Part shown: positions 34,736 through 45,620 of the stretch, in pieces | Numbering within the stretch: position 1 is the first letter of the stretch | How the letters are laid out: the number at the start of each line of letters is the position of its first letter | NCBI GenBank assembly: GCA_024195265.1 | Contig: JAJLRJ010000002.1 | Location: 22,531,070 to 22,595,069 of the forward strand | Source: Dendrophyllia cribrosa | Lineage: Eukaryota > Cnidaria > Anthozoa > Scleractinia > Dendrophylliidae | DNA length: 64,000 nt | Direction: 5' to 3' | Notes under the pieces: generated by a model | The model's input: only the letters and a program-made list of their open reading frames with translations | Told to the model about the DNA's origin: nothing | The model's database searches: none | Program-made: the position numbers and the translations under genes

Positions 34736-37700
34736 ATGAAAGCAAGGCAAACATGCACGGCATTACTGTAACATGTATGGCATCTAGAATTCAGAAATTA
34801 GAGATGATCTTAGCAAAGAAATGAACTTTCGAAGAAATGTCGGGATCCATTTCAGAGTCACTGTGGAGGAAACAGACACAAGAAGGGGTAATGGAAAGCG
34901 TGGGCTCTCAAACTGGTTGTCACCAGTGCCCTGCTCTTGAAGTACGATGATTTATTTCGCTCAATCCATGACTGATCCAAGTTTTCAGAGCAACCCCAAC
35001 TACACTGTCTAACTGTGAGTCACGAGAATTTTCACCACCATTTTGACTTCCTATAATTAAGATCAGAAACACTCACTAAATAAATCGCCTTGTGATTACT
35101 GAGAAACGTAAGCGGTAAGCGGCTTCTAACTCAATAACAGGGAAAGAATAGGTGTAAAACGTAAAGAACAAAATGATGTGTAGAGGGAAGAAGTAACAAA
35201 TCAATGACTGACATTGATCAAAAAATGTTATCCTTTCTTAATCGTTGCCCGATTGAGAAATTAAAACAAATCATTGATAAAACCAAGATAGGCAATATAC
35301 AAGCCGAATTTAACTGGTAAGATTTTTAGTTTTAATTTTAACTGATTCACCTATCGTATTTTAAATCAATGTTATCTTGGGAGGATAAATGGAACAAATG
35401 CGATAAGTAGAACAGAGTACGAACAAAACAAAACAGAACATTGAAATAACCAGGTTAGCTCGCCCGAGGTAATTCAGGGGGGAGGGTTGTCTCGGGTACC
35501 CGAGACCATATAAATGGGACCTATTAAAAGAGATTGACACGTTTATTGAGACAAGCGGATTTAAGGTTTAAATAATTTCTAAATAGAAGAATCGAACTAA
35601 TACGTTGTATTGTTGTTTGAAAATTTCACCGTAAGCATTTTGCTTTTATTTAATAGGAAATTCAACTTGATAATTAACTATATGATTGATGTTCTTAATT
35701 AAAACGATGATGAACATATCCATAATAGCCAGTTTTTCTTTGCGCATACATTTTCTCTGAGTTCAGAGCAACCGTTGTCTTGGCAAGTTGAAGGTACCTT
35801 ATACACGTTTTAATAGTAAAACTCCAACATGCGACAGACTGTAGTCGGCGTTTAATATAGTTACCTGGCAGTGCCCGCTATACAAAATTTAAAATAAAAA
35901 AAGAAACAAATTATCCCGTATTAAAATGACGTCTCGACCTTTCACAATTGAATGTCTGCATTAAAATAATGTAGAAATAATATACAGGAAAAAAAAGAGA
36001 AAGCAAAAGAAAATAAGATAGTTTTATGAGAGAGATGAGAGCAAGAGAAAAGGGCACCCAGGGTACGTTTTTTTTTTGGGCCAATATTTTCGTAAGCTGA
36101 GGGCTCCATCCTCGCGGAGTTAAAGCCTACGGTCACATTTTTTCTGATAATTTCTCTGATCCTATTTTCCTAGTTCAGAGCAATAAAACTCCGTCATGAG
36201 ACAAATTGTAGTGACCTTTTAATCATAGTTAGTAAACCTAACAGTGCCCCTACAGAAAATTATAAACAAAGAAGCAAATTATCGCTTTAAGTGAATTCGC
36301 CATTTTTGACAAGCGAATCACTGTATTAGAATAACGTAGAAATAATATACAGAAGAAGAAAGAAAAAAAAAACTGAAAAGAAAAGAACATAACGAAATTA
36401 ATGCACATTACTCTGAATCGAATCCGTACCGTTCAAACGTGAAACCACACACTACACCATTTAAACGTCAAGGATCAGCATAAATAATAAGGTCAAAATA
36501 GGCTACTTGTGAGGAATAAAATCTATTAATAGTATCTAACAAAAATGCAAACAAAAATGCGCCCACGGATCGACAAAGAATGCGGATCAAACCCCAATAT
36601 TCTCCTGTAAGTTAAAAAAAACGCCAGTGTCCTGTAGCTGCAATAATAAACTGACGGTCTACCACTACATTGAAAGTAAGGGGCTTCAAGCATTCATCAA
36701 AGATATTCCGCTTACGTGCCAGGTAAATAAGAACATATTCGTCTAGTTTATCAACATGCCTTGACTGTTCATTCGCGAATTGTGTCAAAGGAACAGCCGC
36801 CATATTGGAATTGCCGACAATTTCCGAAAACTTTCCGACTCGGAAACTCGTCACTAGTACTCCTCGGCTGTCCTTCTGGAGGGTAGAATTTAGGCACAAC
36901 TCATTAACACAGTGAGTTGACCAATCAGAGTGCAGTGTCAATGTTGCGTTACACAAAACATTCTAGATAAAAAATCAAAGTCAATCTTTGTATCTATTTC
37001 TGTTCTGCAGTGTTATTTGTGATAACAGAAGTAGCGCTGTAAAGGTTCCTGAAATTCAATTTCACCTTAAAAGACAGCTTATGGCCTAACTGATACAAAC
37101 AGTTTGAACTTTTAAACATTTAAATCAACGATTACGAACTGGACTATAACATTGACATAAATAAGAACATTTACGTTGTCTTTGGTGAGCAAACGCAATG
37201 AAAACCTTGGTAAGTTAAGGTGGTGCCGATGGTTTAAAAAACATTCAATTTTCTTACTCTTTTTATTGCAGAATGCCTCGTTTTAAGGAGGCTCGAAAAG
37301 GTTTCTTTCAGCTTATGTACATGTCCGAAAAATTAAAAATTTAAAAAAATCACAATTTAAAGATAATGGCAAAGATTCAAACTTTCCACAGTCGTGTCAC
37401 TACATCTGGTAAACGGGTGTGCTATTACTAATGACCTTTGCGACGTTATATGCGATCGCGATTCTATAACGAATACACACGAGGCAAAGACGCGTTGTCT
37501 AAAGACAAAGTTATTTTTGGTTACTTTATCAAAATTCAAACTGCAAACTTTTTTCGTATTTTAAACTCGTGATCTATTAGGAAAAAACATTTCAACGTCA
37601 ACCAGAATCCGTTGCTTTGGTTAAAGTGTTTCAACACAACACCTTTTCGACTGTTTTCTATTTTAACGGTTTGAACTGTCTTAACCGAGAGTTGATGACG

Positions 37701-38690
37701 GTCGAAATGGTTGATCAACAAAACGAAAGTGAATTCCCGCCTAACGGAAACTCCGCTAAAATTCCCGGCGAATGATATGTACTGAAAATAACTCCAGCCA
37801 TATATTAGAGGCACTAAATCATGGTCCCGAATGTGTCCGTTATAGCGGAGTTGGACGTATTTTTTAAACTAGAGAAGACTTCAAGAAAGTTCCGTGGTCA
37901 ACAAAACCGACCAGACTTGGCATGCGTGGCCAGGTATTTGTTTTATAGTTTTCTGGTTTTGGTTGGTTCCACTGCTTTAGTCACAGGTTTACGACAAAGT
38001 CAAATTTAAATTACTGCCTTTCAAGCTTGCTCACTAAGAACTGTTTATTTGTGGTTTACTAGGATACTTCAAGGCCAACCAGGCTTAACTCAGGCATATC
38101 AAAACAAAATGGACATCCGGCAGTGCTTTGTAATACTTGTGTCAACATGCACGCGCACTTAATCATTAATCTCCCCTACTGTTTCGGTAGTCGTTTGACC
38201 TCAAGGGTGGATATGAAAAAACAACGATGACTCTTAAGACCACGCCATCACGTTGCGCTCATTTAAGCGGATCACTGAATATTGAGTAGTGAAGCACATT
38301 TGTTGCTTCCTAAGGTGGACACACGACAGCGTGATCAAACGTAAAGGAAAGCAAAAGTGTTTCGTTTGGAACCATCAAAGAAAATGTGTCTTAAGAAAAA
38401 GAAGTCGATCAATGCCCAAAAAAACAAGATGAGTGAAAAATCAAACCGTCAAGTAATCACGGAAATCACTGAACTGTTCAAACAAACCAGGGAAAAGATG
38501 GGAAGTCGGGCCAGACTGTCAGCTTCTCACAGATCAGGAGAAGTACCAAGAAGTTTGAAACGCATAACAAGGACAATAATATACCAAAAAGCACCAAGAT
38601 GGACTTCAGTTCATCGGTGCATGTCGCTAGGTCTTCGCTAAAATATACAGCCCGACCGACACTAATCGATTCATCATCGATTGAAACATG
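34736..38690. other. Intergenic, no supported gene
   Basis: AT-rich. Two imperfect copies of a block lie at about 35755-36000 and 36170-36380 ('cagagcaa', 'aaaactcc.acatgcgaca', 'gcccgctatacaaaattt'), a diverged tandem duplication of about 400 bp. A 114-codon minus ORF at 36956-36612 includes 'SNMAAVPLTQFANEQ' and 'HVDKLDEYVLIYLARKRN', which I do not recognise. The basic ORF 38357-38641 has no counterpart upstream of gene 1. Confidence 0.35.
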
Positions 38691-38691
38691 G

Positions 38692-38702
38692 CACGTGACT
38701 GT
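38692..38702. promoter_or_regulatory. Conserved E-box CACGTGACTGT upstream of gene 2
   Basis: Same 11-bp word as at 12001-12011 upstream of gene 1, here 161 bp before the start codon. Confidence 0.4.
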
Positions 38703-38852
38703 TTATGCGCAGTGAAACGTATTCGTCTTCTTGTTTGTATTTTTCTACAACACATGGGTTTCGTTCTGATTTGTCGCTCATTTTCTTACGTTCAGCTTTT
38801 CTAAAATATTTAATTTGGTTTTCCATTTTACTAGAAATCTAGTTCCAGATAA

Positions 38853-41800
38853 ATGGCAGTTGGATCAGATTTCCTTACGCGTATTCAGGTACGTAACATT
38901 TATATCCATATCCACTCTCAATTTTAATCCATCGAAGAGTTGACACAGCTATAAAGAATACTTTTTTCTTACTCCTAGGATGAAGCAGATGTAATCAGAC
39001 AGCACCATGTACAAAATCAATACGCAAGGTAGGTAAAGGTGGCTCTTGGAATGAAGTATGGTCCTTTGTGGAACTGCAGTCAAAGAATCAACATATCTAG
39101 GTTCATCCTCCATGCTGTCAATGCCAAAGCAGTGGTTGTAAGCCTCAGTAAGCCACATTGACGTGACATTTTACTTTTCATCCAGGAAGTATTTGCCTTG
39201 AACTTACTTCTTAGTCAAGAGCCTCAATTTATTTTCTTTGTGCGATTCTAAATCATCACCCATTTGTATATTTCCCCTTTTTCTTAACAGTATATTATAA
39301 GAACCTAACAAGACAATTTCTTATTGTCCAAGGTGTGGCAAATGGACACTGTGTTTTGCCACCTTTTGACGTCATCAACTGTGAAAGGTCGATAAGCCAT
39401 TACCCTGATCTGGTAGTACTGTATTGAACTCAAAATCATCTTTAATAAACTTCACTGCAACAAGAAAAGGTTTACTAATTTACTTGATGTATTTTACAGA
39501 ATGTTGCAGCGTGAGGAGCTCATCAGAAGAAGAGTTCATGTAAGTACCAAGTCATTGGAGCTGATATTCATAATTGTATATTTTCTATCGCTCTGTGCTA
39601 CATAACACTTCATCCCACTTAAGGTGATGCACTCATGAGACTTATGTATAACCTCATCATACTTTAATTCTTCCATATCCACTCTCAATTTTAATCCATC
39701 GAAGAGTTGACACAGCTATAAAGAATACTTTTTTCTTACTCCTAGGATGAAGCAGATGTAATCAGACAGCACCATGTACGAAATCAATACGCAAGGTAGG
39801 TAAAGGTGGCTCTTGGAATGAAGTATGGTCCTTTGTGGAACTGCAGTCAAAGAATCAACATATCTAGGTTCATCCTCCATGCTGTCAATGCCAAAGCAGT
39901 GGTTGTAAGCCTCAGTAAGCCACATTGACGTGACATTTTACTTTTCATCCAGGAAGTATTTGCCTTGAACTTACTTCTTAGTCAAGAGCCTCAATTTGTT
40001 TTCTTTGTGCGATTCTAAATCATCACCCATTTGTATATTTCCCCTTTTCCTCAACAGTATATTATAAGAACCTAACAAGACAATTTCTTATTGTCTAAGG
40101 TGTGGCAAATGGACACTGTGTTTTGCCACCTTTTGACGTCATCAACTGTGAAAGGTCGATAAGCCATTACCCTGATCTGGTAGTACTGTATTGAACTCAA
40201 AATCATCTTTAATAAACTTCACTGCAATAAGAAAAGGTTTACTAATTTACTTGATGTATTTTACAGAATATTGCAGCGTGAGGAGCTCATCAGAAGAAGA
40301 GTTCATGTAAGTACCAAGTCATTGGAGCTGATATTCATAATTGTATATTTTCTATCGCTCTGTGCTACATAACACTTCATCCCACTTAAGGTGATGCACT
40401 CATGAGACTTATGTATAACCTCATCATACTTTAATTCTTCCATATCCACTCTCAATTTTAATCCATCGAAGAGTTGACACAGCTATAAAGAATACTTTTT
40501 TCTTACTCCTAGGATGAAGCAGATGTAATCAGACAGCACCATGTACAAAATCAATACGCAGGGTAGGTAAAGGTGGCTCTTGGAATGAAGTATGGTCCTT
40601 TGTGGAACTGCAGTCAAAGAATCAACATATCTAGGTTCATCCTCCATGCTGTCAATGCCAAAGCAGTGGTTGTAAGCCTCAGTAAGCCACATTGACGTGA
40701 CATTTTACTTTTCATCCAGGAAGTATTTGCCTTGAACTTACTTCTTAGTCAAGAGCCTCAATTTGTTTTCTTTGTGCGATTCTAAATCATCACCCATTTG
40801 TATATTTCCCCTTTTTCTCAACAGTATATTATAAGAACCTAACAAGACAATTTCTTATTGTCCAAGGTGAGGCAAATGGACACTGTGTTTTGCCACCTTT
40901 TGACGTCATCAACTGTGAAAGGTCGATAAGCCATTACCCTGATCTGGTAGTACTGTATTGAACTCAAAATCATCTTTAATAAACTTCACTGCAACAAGAA
41001 AAGGTTTACTAATTTACTTGATGTATTTTACAGAATGTTGCAGCGTGAGGAGCTCATCAGAAGAAGAGTTCATGTAAGTACCAAGTCATTGGAGCTGATA
41101 TTCATAATTGTATATTTTCTATCGCTCTGTGCTACATAACACTTCATCCCACTTAAGGTGATGCACTCATGAGACTTATGTATAACCTCATCATACTTTA
41201 ATTCTTCCATATCCACTCTCAATTTTAATCCATCGAAGAGTTGACACAGCTATAAAGAATACTTTTTTCTTACTCCTAGGATGAAGCAGATGTAATCAGA
41301 CAGCACCATGTACGAAATCAATACGCAAGGTAGGTAAAGGTGGCTCTTGGAATGAAGTATGGTCCTTTGTGGAACTGCAGTCAAAGAATCAACATATCTA
41401 GGTTCATCCTCCATGCTGTCAATGCCAAAGCAGTGGTTGTAAGCCTCAGTAAGCCACATTGACGTGACATTTTACTTTTCATCCAGGAAGTATTTGCCTT
41501 GAACTTACTTCTTAGTCAAGAGCCTCAATTTGTTTTCTTTGTGCGATTCTAAATCATCACCCATTTGTATATTTCCCCTTTTCCTCAACAGTATATTATA
41601 AGAACCTAACAAGACAATTTCTTATTGTCTAAGGTGTGGCAAATGGACACTGTGTTTTGCCACCTTTTGACGTCATCAACTGTGAAAGGTCGATAAGCCA
41701 TTACCCTGATCTGGTAGTACTGTATTGAACTCAAAATCATCTTTAATAAACTTCACTGCAATAAGAAAAGGTTTACTAATTTACTTGATGTATTTTACAG

Positions 41801-44666
41801 AATATTGCAGCGTGAGGAGCTCATCAGAAGAAGAGTTCATGTAAGTACCAAGTCATTGGAGCTGATATTCATAATTGTATATTTTCTATCGCTCTGTGCT
41901 ACATAACACTTCATCCCACTTAAGGTGATGCACTCATGAGACTTATGTATAACCTCATCATACTTTAATTCTTCCATATCCACTCTCAATTTTAATCCAT
42001 CGAAGAGTTGACACAGCTATAAAGAATACTTTTTTCTTACTCCTAGGATGAAGCAGATGTAATCAGACAGCACCATGTACAAAATCAATACGCAGGGTAG
42101 GTAAAGGTGGCTCTTGGAATGAAGTATGGTCCTTTGTGGAACTGCAGTCAAAGAATCAACATATCTAGGTTCATCCTCCATGCTGTCAATGCCAAAGCAG
42201 TGGTTGTAAGCCTCAGTAAGCCACATTGACGTGACATTTTACTTTTCATCCAGGAAGTATTTGCCTTGAACTTACTTCTTAGTCAAGAGCCTCAATTTGT
42301 TTTCTTTGTGCGATTCTAAATCATCACCCATTTGTATATTTCCCCTTTTTCTCAACAGTATATTATAAGAACCTAACAAGACAATTTCTTATTGTCCAAG
42401 GTGAGGCAAATGGACACTGTGTTTTGCCACCTTTTGACGTCATCAACTGTGAAAGGTCGATAAGCCATTACCCTGATCTGGTAGTACTGTATTGAACTCA
42501 AAATCATCTTTAATAAACTTCACTGCAATAAGAAAAGGTTTACTAATTTACTTGATGTATTTTACAGAATGTTGCAGCGTGAGGAGCTCATCAGAAGAAG
42601 AGTTCATGTAAGTACCAAGTCATTGGAGCTGATATTCATAATTGTATATTTTCTATCGCTCTGTGCTACATAACACTTCATCCCACTTAAGGTGATGCAC
42701 TCATGAGACTTATGTATAACCTCATCATACTTTAATTCTTCCATATCCACTCTCAATTTTAATCCATCGAAGAGTTGACACAGCTATAAAGAATACTTTT
42801 TTCTTACTCCTAGGATGAAGCAGATGTAATCAGACAGCACCATGTACAAAATCAATACGCAGGGTAGGTAAAGGTGGCTCTTGGAATGAAGTATGGTCCT
42901 TTGTGGAACTGCAGTCAAAGAATCAACATATCTAGGTTCATCCTCCATGCTGTCAATGCCAAAGCAGTGGTTGTAAGCCTCAGTAAGCCACATTGACGTG
43001 ACATTTTACTTTTCATCCAGGAAGTATTTGCCTTGAACTTACTTCTTAGTCAAGAGCCTCAATTTGTTTTCTTTGTGCGATTCTAAATCATCACCCATTT
43101 GTATATTTCCCCTTTTTCTCAACAGTATATTATAAGAACCTAACAAGACAATTTCTTATTGTCCAAGGTGTGGCAAATGGACACTGTGTTTTGCCACCTT
43201 TTGACGTCATCAACTGTGAAAGGTCGATAAGCCATTACCCTGATCTGGTAGTACTGTATTGAACTCAAAATCATCTTTAATAAACTTCACTGCAATAAGA
43301 AAAGGTTTACCAATTTACTTGATGTATTTTACAGAATGTTGCAGCGTGAGGCGCTCATCAGAAGAAGAGTTCATGTAAGTACCAAGTTGATAACCATGAA
43401 TGTAAATTTTCCATAGCCCTGTGTTACATTATACTTTATCCCACATAACGCTTTCAATTTAAAGTGATGTACACATGAGACTTGAGTATAACCTCATCAT
43501 ACTTAAATACTTCCACGTCCACTCTCCATTTTCAATCCATTGCAGAGATGACACAGCTATAAAGAATACTTTTTTCTTGCTCCTAGGATGAAGCAGATTT
43601 AATCAGACAACACCATCTGCAAACTGAATATGCAAGGTAGGTAGAGGTGGCTCTTAGAATGAAGTGTGGTCTTTTAACGAACTGCAGCCAAAGAATCAAC
43701 ACATGTACATCCTTTATGTTGTCAGTGACAATAGAGCAGTGGTTGGAAGCCTCAGTAAACCACATTGGACATGACATTTTACTTTTCACCAAGGATGTAT
43801 TTGCCTTGAATTAACTTCTTAGGCATGAGCCTTCATTTATATTCTTTGTTTGTTTCGAAATCATCATCCATTTATATATTCCCACCTCTTCCTTATAAAA
43901 GATTCTCCTAAGAAGCCAAAAGGATAACTTATTTCAAATATACAATGAATACAATTGTTATTATTATTATTATTATTATTATTAACTAGGGTTTTTAATA
44001 TTTTGTAAACATTGTAAATTAGTGGTTGATGATTATTAAAATGTTATGTTCGTAATTCCAATTATTATTATTATTATTATTTTTATTATTGGTAGTAGTG
44101 GTAAATAGGCACTGTGTGATTTTCTGAATGACGTATAGTAAAAATACTGTCTGATGTAAGGTGATGCTATGAGGGGTTTTTTAAGTTAGCGTAAAGAAAC
44201 AACAATCCTCAGGAGGAAAAACTAGCAGGGTTATTCAAGGTAACGGTAAAAGACCAAATTTTTGTGCAAACGTCTTCCAGCAAAAAAATTGAGACTGGAG
44301 CAGTGATTGTGAACACATGTGACCTCAAATACCAGAGCGTAAACTACCCTTTCATCTGGCACCAAAAAATGTAACAACCAACCAACATACCACCGATTTT
44401 CTTCTAATCTGTAGGTTTAATAGATATCCAGTGCGTTGTGTGATGATTTCAACATTTAATAAAAAAATATCAGGGCTGAACTTCTCTTTAAGAAACCGGC
44501 TTATCATTCCTCACAAATTAATTAATATGTTTACCAAAATGTTTGATGTTTTCCTGGAAACACGACATGGTATTTCCCAAATCCTTTAGTTCTTTTCTCC
44601 TCAAATTAAAGCTAGTATTTTCTTGTTCACTATAGGAGGAAGCCAATGCCGTCCACCAACCCTTAA
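38853..44666 (+). CDS. Gene 2: tandem mini-exon repeat protein, about 218 residues, unknown family
   Basis: Predicted join: 38853-38888; A exons 38979-39028, 39746-39795, 40513-40562, 41280-41329, 42047-42096, 42814-42863, 43587-43636; B exons 39500-39539, 40267-40306, 41034-41073, 41801-41840, 42568-42607, 43335-43374, alternating with the A exons; last exon 44636-44666. All 14 introns are GT-AG. Exon 1 ends in phase 0, A is 0 to 2, B is 2 to 0, so each A+B cassette (50+40 nt) adds exactly 30 codons. The product starts MAVGSDFLTRIQ. Each repeat is DEADVIRQHHVQNQYA + RMLQREELIRRRVH with small variants (R/Q, R/G, M/I, E/A). A seventh A exon reads DEADLIRQHHLQTEYA, then RRKPMPSTNP and stop. The repeat is highly charged and probably helical; there is no signal peptide or membrane segment. 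A spliced 3'UTR is likely (donor at about 44706, acceptor 45901, AATAAA at 46479). Paralogue of gene 1. Function unknown. Confidence 0.7.
38906..43385. repeat. Six-copy tandem array, exact 767-bp period, each unit carrying exons A and B
   Basis: Units start at about 38906 and recur every 767 bp with no length change; a diverged seventh half-unit follows to about 43860. Copies 2 and 4 share private variants (cga for caa in exon A, aat-att in exon B, 'cctcaac'). Copies 3 and 5 share others ('gcagggtagg', 'gtgaggcaaat'). So the dimer 2-3 was copied as 4-5. The array lies wholly inside gene 2. Confidence 0.95.
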
Positions 44667-45224
44667 CAAGGATATTTAATAAGGATTGTGGCGTCTGTGG
44701 AGAGGTATGTATGGTTGCCAGTCTACTCGTTATAGCCATAACACCAGTTGTGGCATTCTTAACTTCACAATTGCCTCACTAAGGGCATCAACCGTATTTG
44801 TCTCCATTCCTTGATAACCAAACAACATGAAAGTACACCAGTGGAACCGAAATAATTGTTCATCAAGAAGGCAGCAACAAAAGCGAAAGAAAACATAACG
44901 ACCGCAGTTGCTCACACATCATCGGTATTATTCAAAATCTTTATGCCTTGGTCACCACCTCGGTTCATCCAAAGGAAAATGTAAAATCAATACCCGCACT
45001 TCCAGGATTGGGTTAGCATCTTATATATATCGCTTCCAAGATCCATTCTGCTTTGCAAATCTGTGACAACGATGTAAACAAAATATATTTGTGAGCATTG
45101 CAATACGTGCACCATGAATACACTGGCTACAGAGTATTAGCTTTGGTTGCAAAATCCAAAAATAGATGCTAACAAAGCATGAAAAGCCTTTCATATTAGA
45201 ACTTACACCTCATTACAGAAACCT

Positions 45225-45400
45225 TGTGAAAGATGTAATGCCCTTGCCTACACCAGTCGGATGCTCAAACCACTGAGCTACGAGAGACCTCGTGGTGAGC
45301 TAGGCCACTACATATACTAGGTTCATGTATGACATGCGTCCTGTGTACTGATAGGATCAGCAATGTTGAAAGCGTCATGTGCGGTGATAAATAAGCTTCG
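45225..45400 (-). repeat. tRNA-derived SINE-like copy 1
   Basis: On the minus strand 'gtagctcagtggtttgagca' type sequence, followed by 'tccgact', resembles a tRNA A-box. The copy matches the one at 45423-45620 along its length. The downstream B-box is degenerate. Confidence 0.5.
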
Positions 45401-45422
45401 TAATGAAATGAGAAAGATGTAA

Positions 45423-45620
45423 TGTTCATTATGTCATAAGCTTTGGACAAAGAATAAATTCTGAGTCTCCGACATAAATGAAACCATTACCTTCCGTACA
45501 CCTGTCGGATGCTCTGACCACTGAGTTACGATAGACTTGTGGCGAGCTAGGCCATTTACTAGGTTCATATATGACATTCGTCCTGCGTACTGCCAGGATC
45601 AGCAATGTCGGAGCGTCGTG
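45423..45620 (-). repeat. tRNA-derived SINE-like copy 2
   Basis: The minus strand reads 'cgtaactcagtggtcagagc' then 'atccgacagg', a clear tRNA-like A-box region, followed by a B-box-like 'ggtttcatttatg'. It is a tandem neighbour of copy 1 in the same orientation. Confidence 0.55.

Noticed and set aside
38357..38641. 94-codon basic ORF upstream of gene 2
   Set aside because: No counterpart upstream of gene 1, low-complexity Lys/Arg content and no domain.
38949..42993. Six identical 69-codon minus-strand ORFs at 767-bp spacing (MWLTEAYNHC...)
   Set aside because: They are antisense readings of the 767-bp unit, run across exon A and intron, and are repeated only because the unit is. The seventh copy loses the frame.
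43637..44635. A missing eighth exon (B7) in the last intron of gene 2
   Set aside because: I found an acceptor-like 'cttctaatctgtag' at about 44414, but the following sequence has no donor at exon B length, and the gene 1 counterpart lacks the acceptor.
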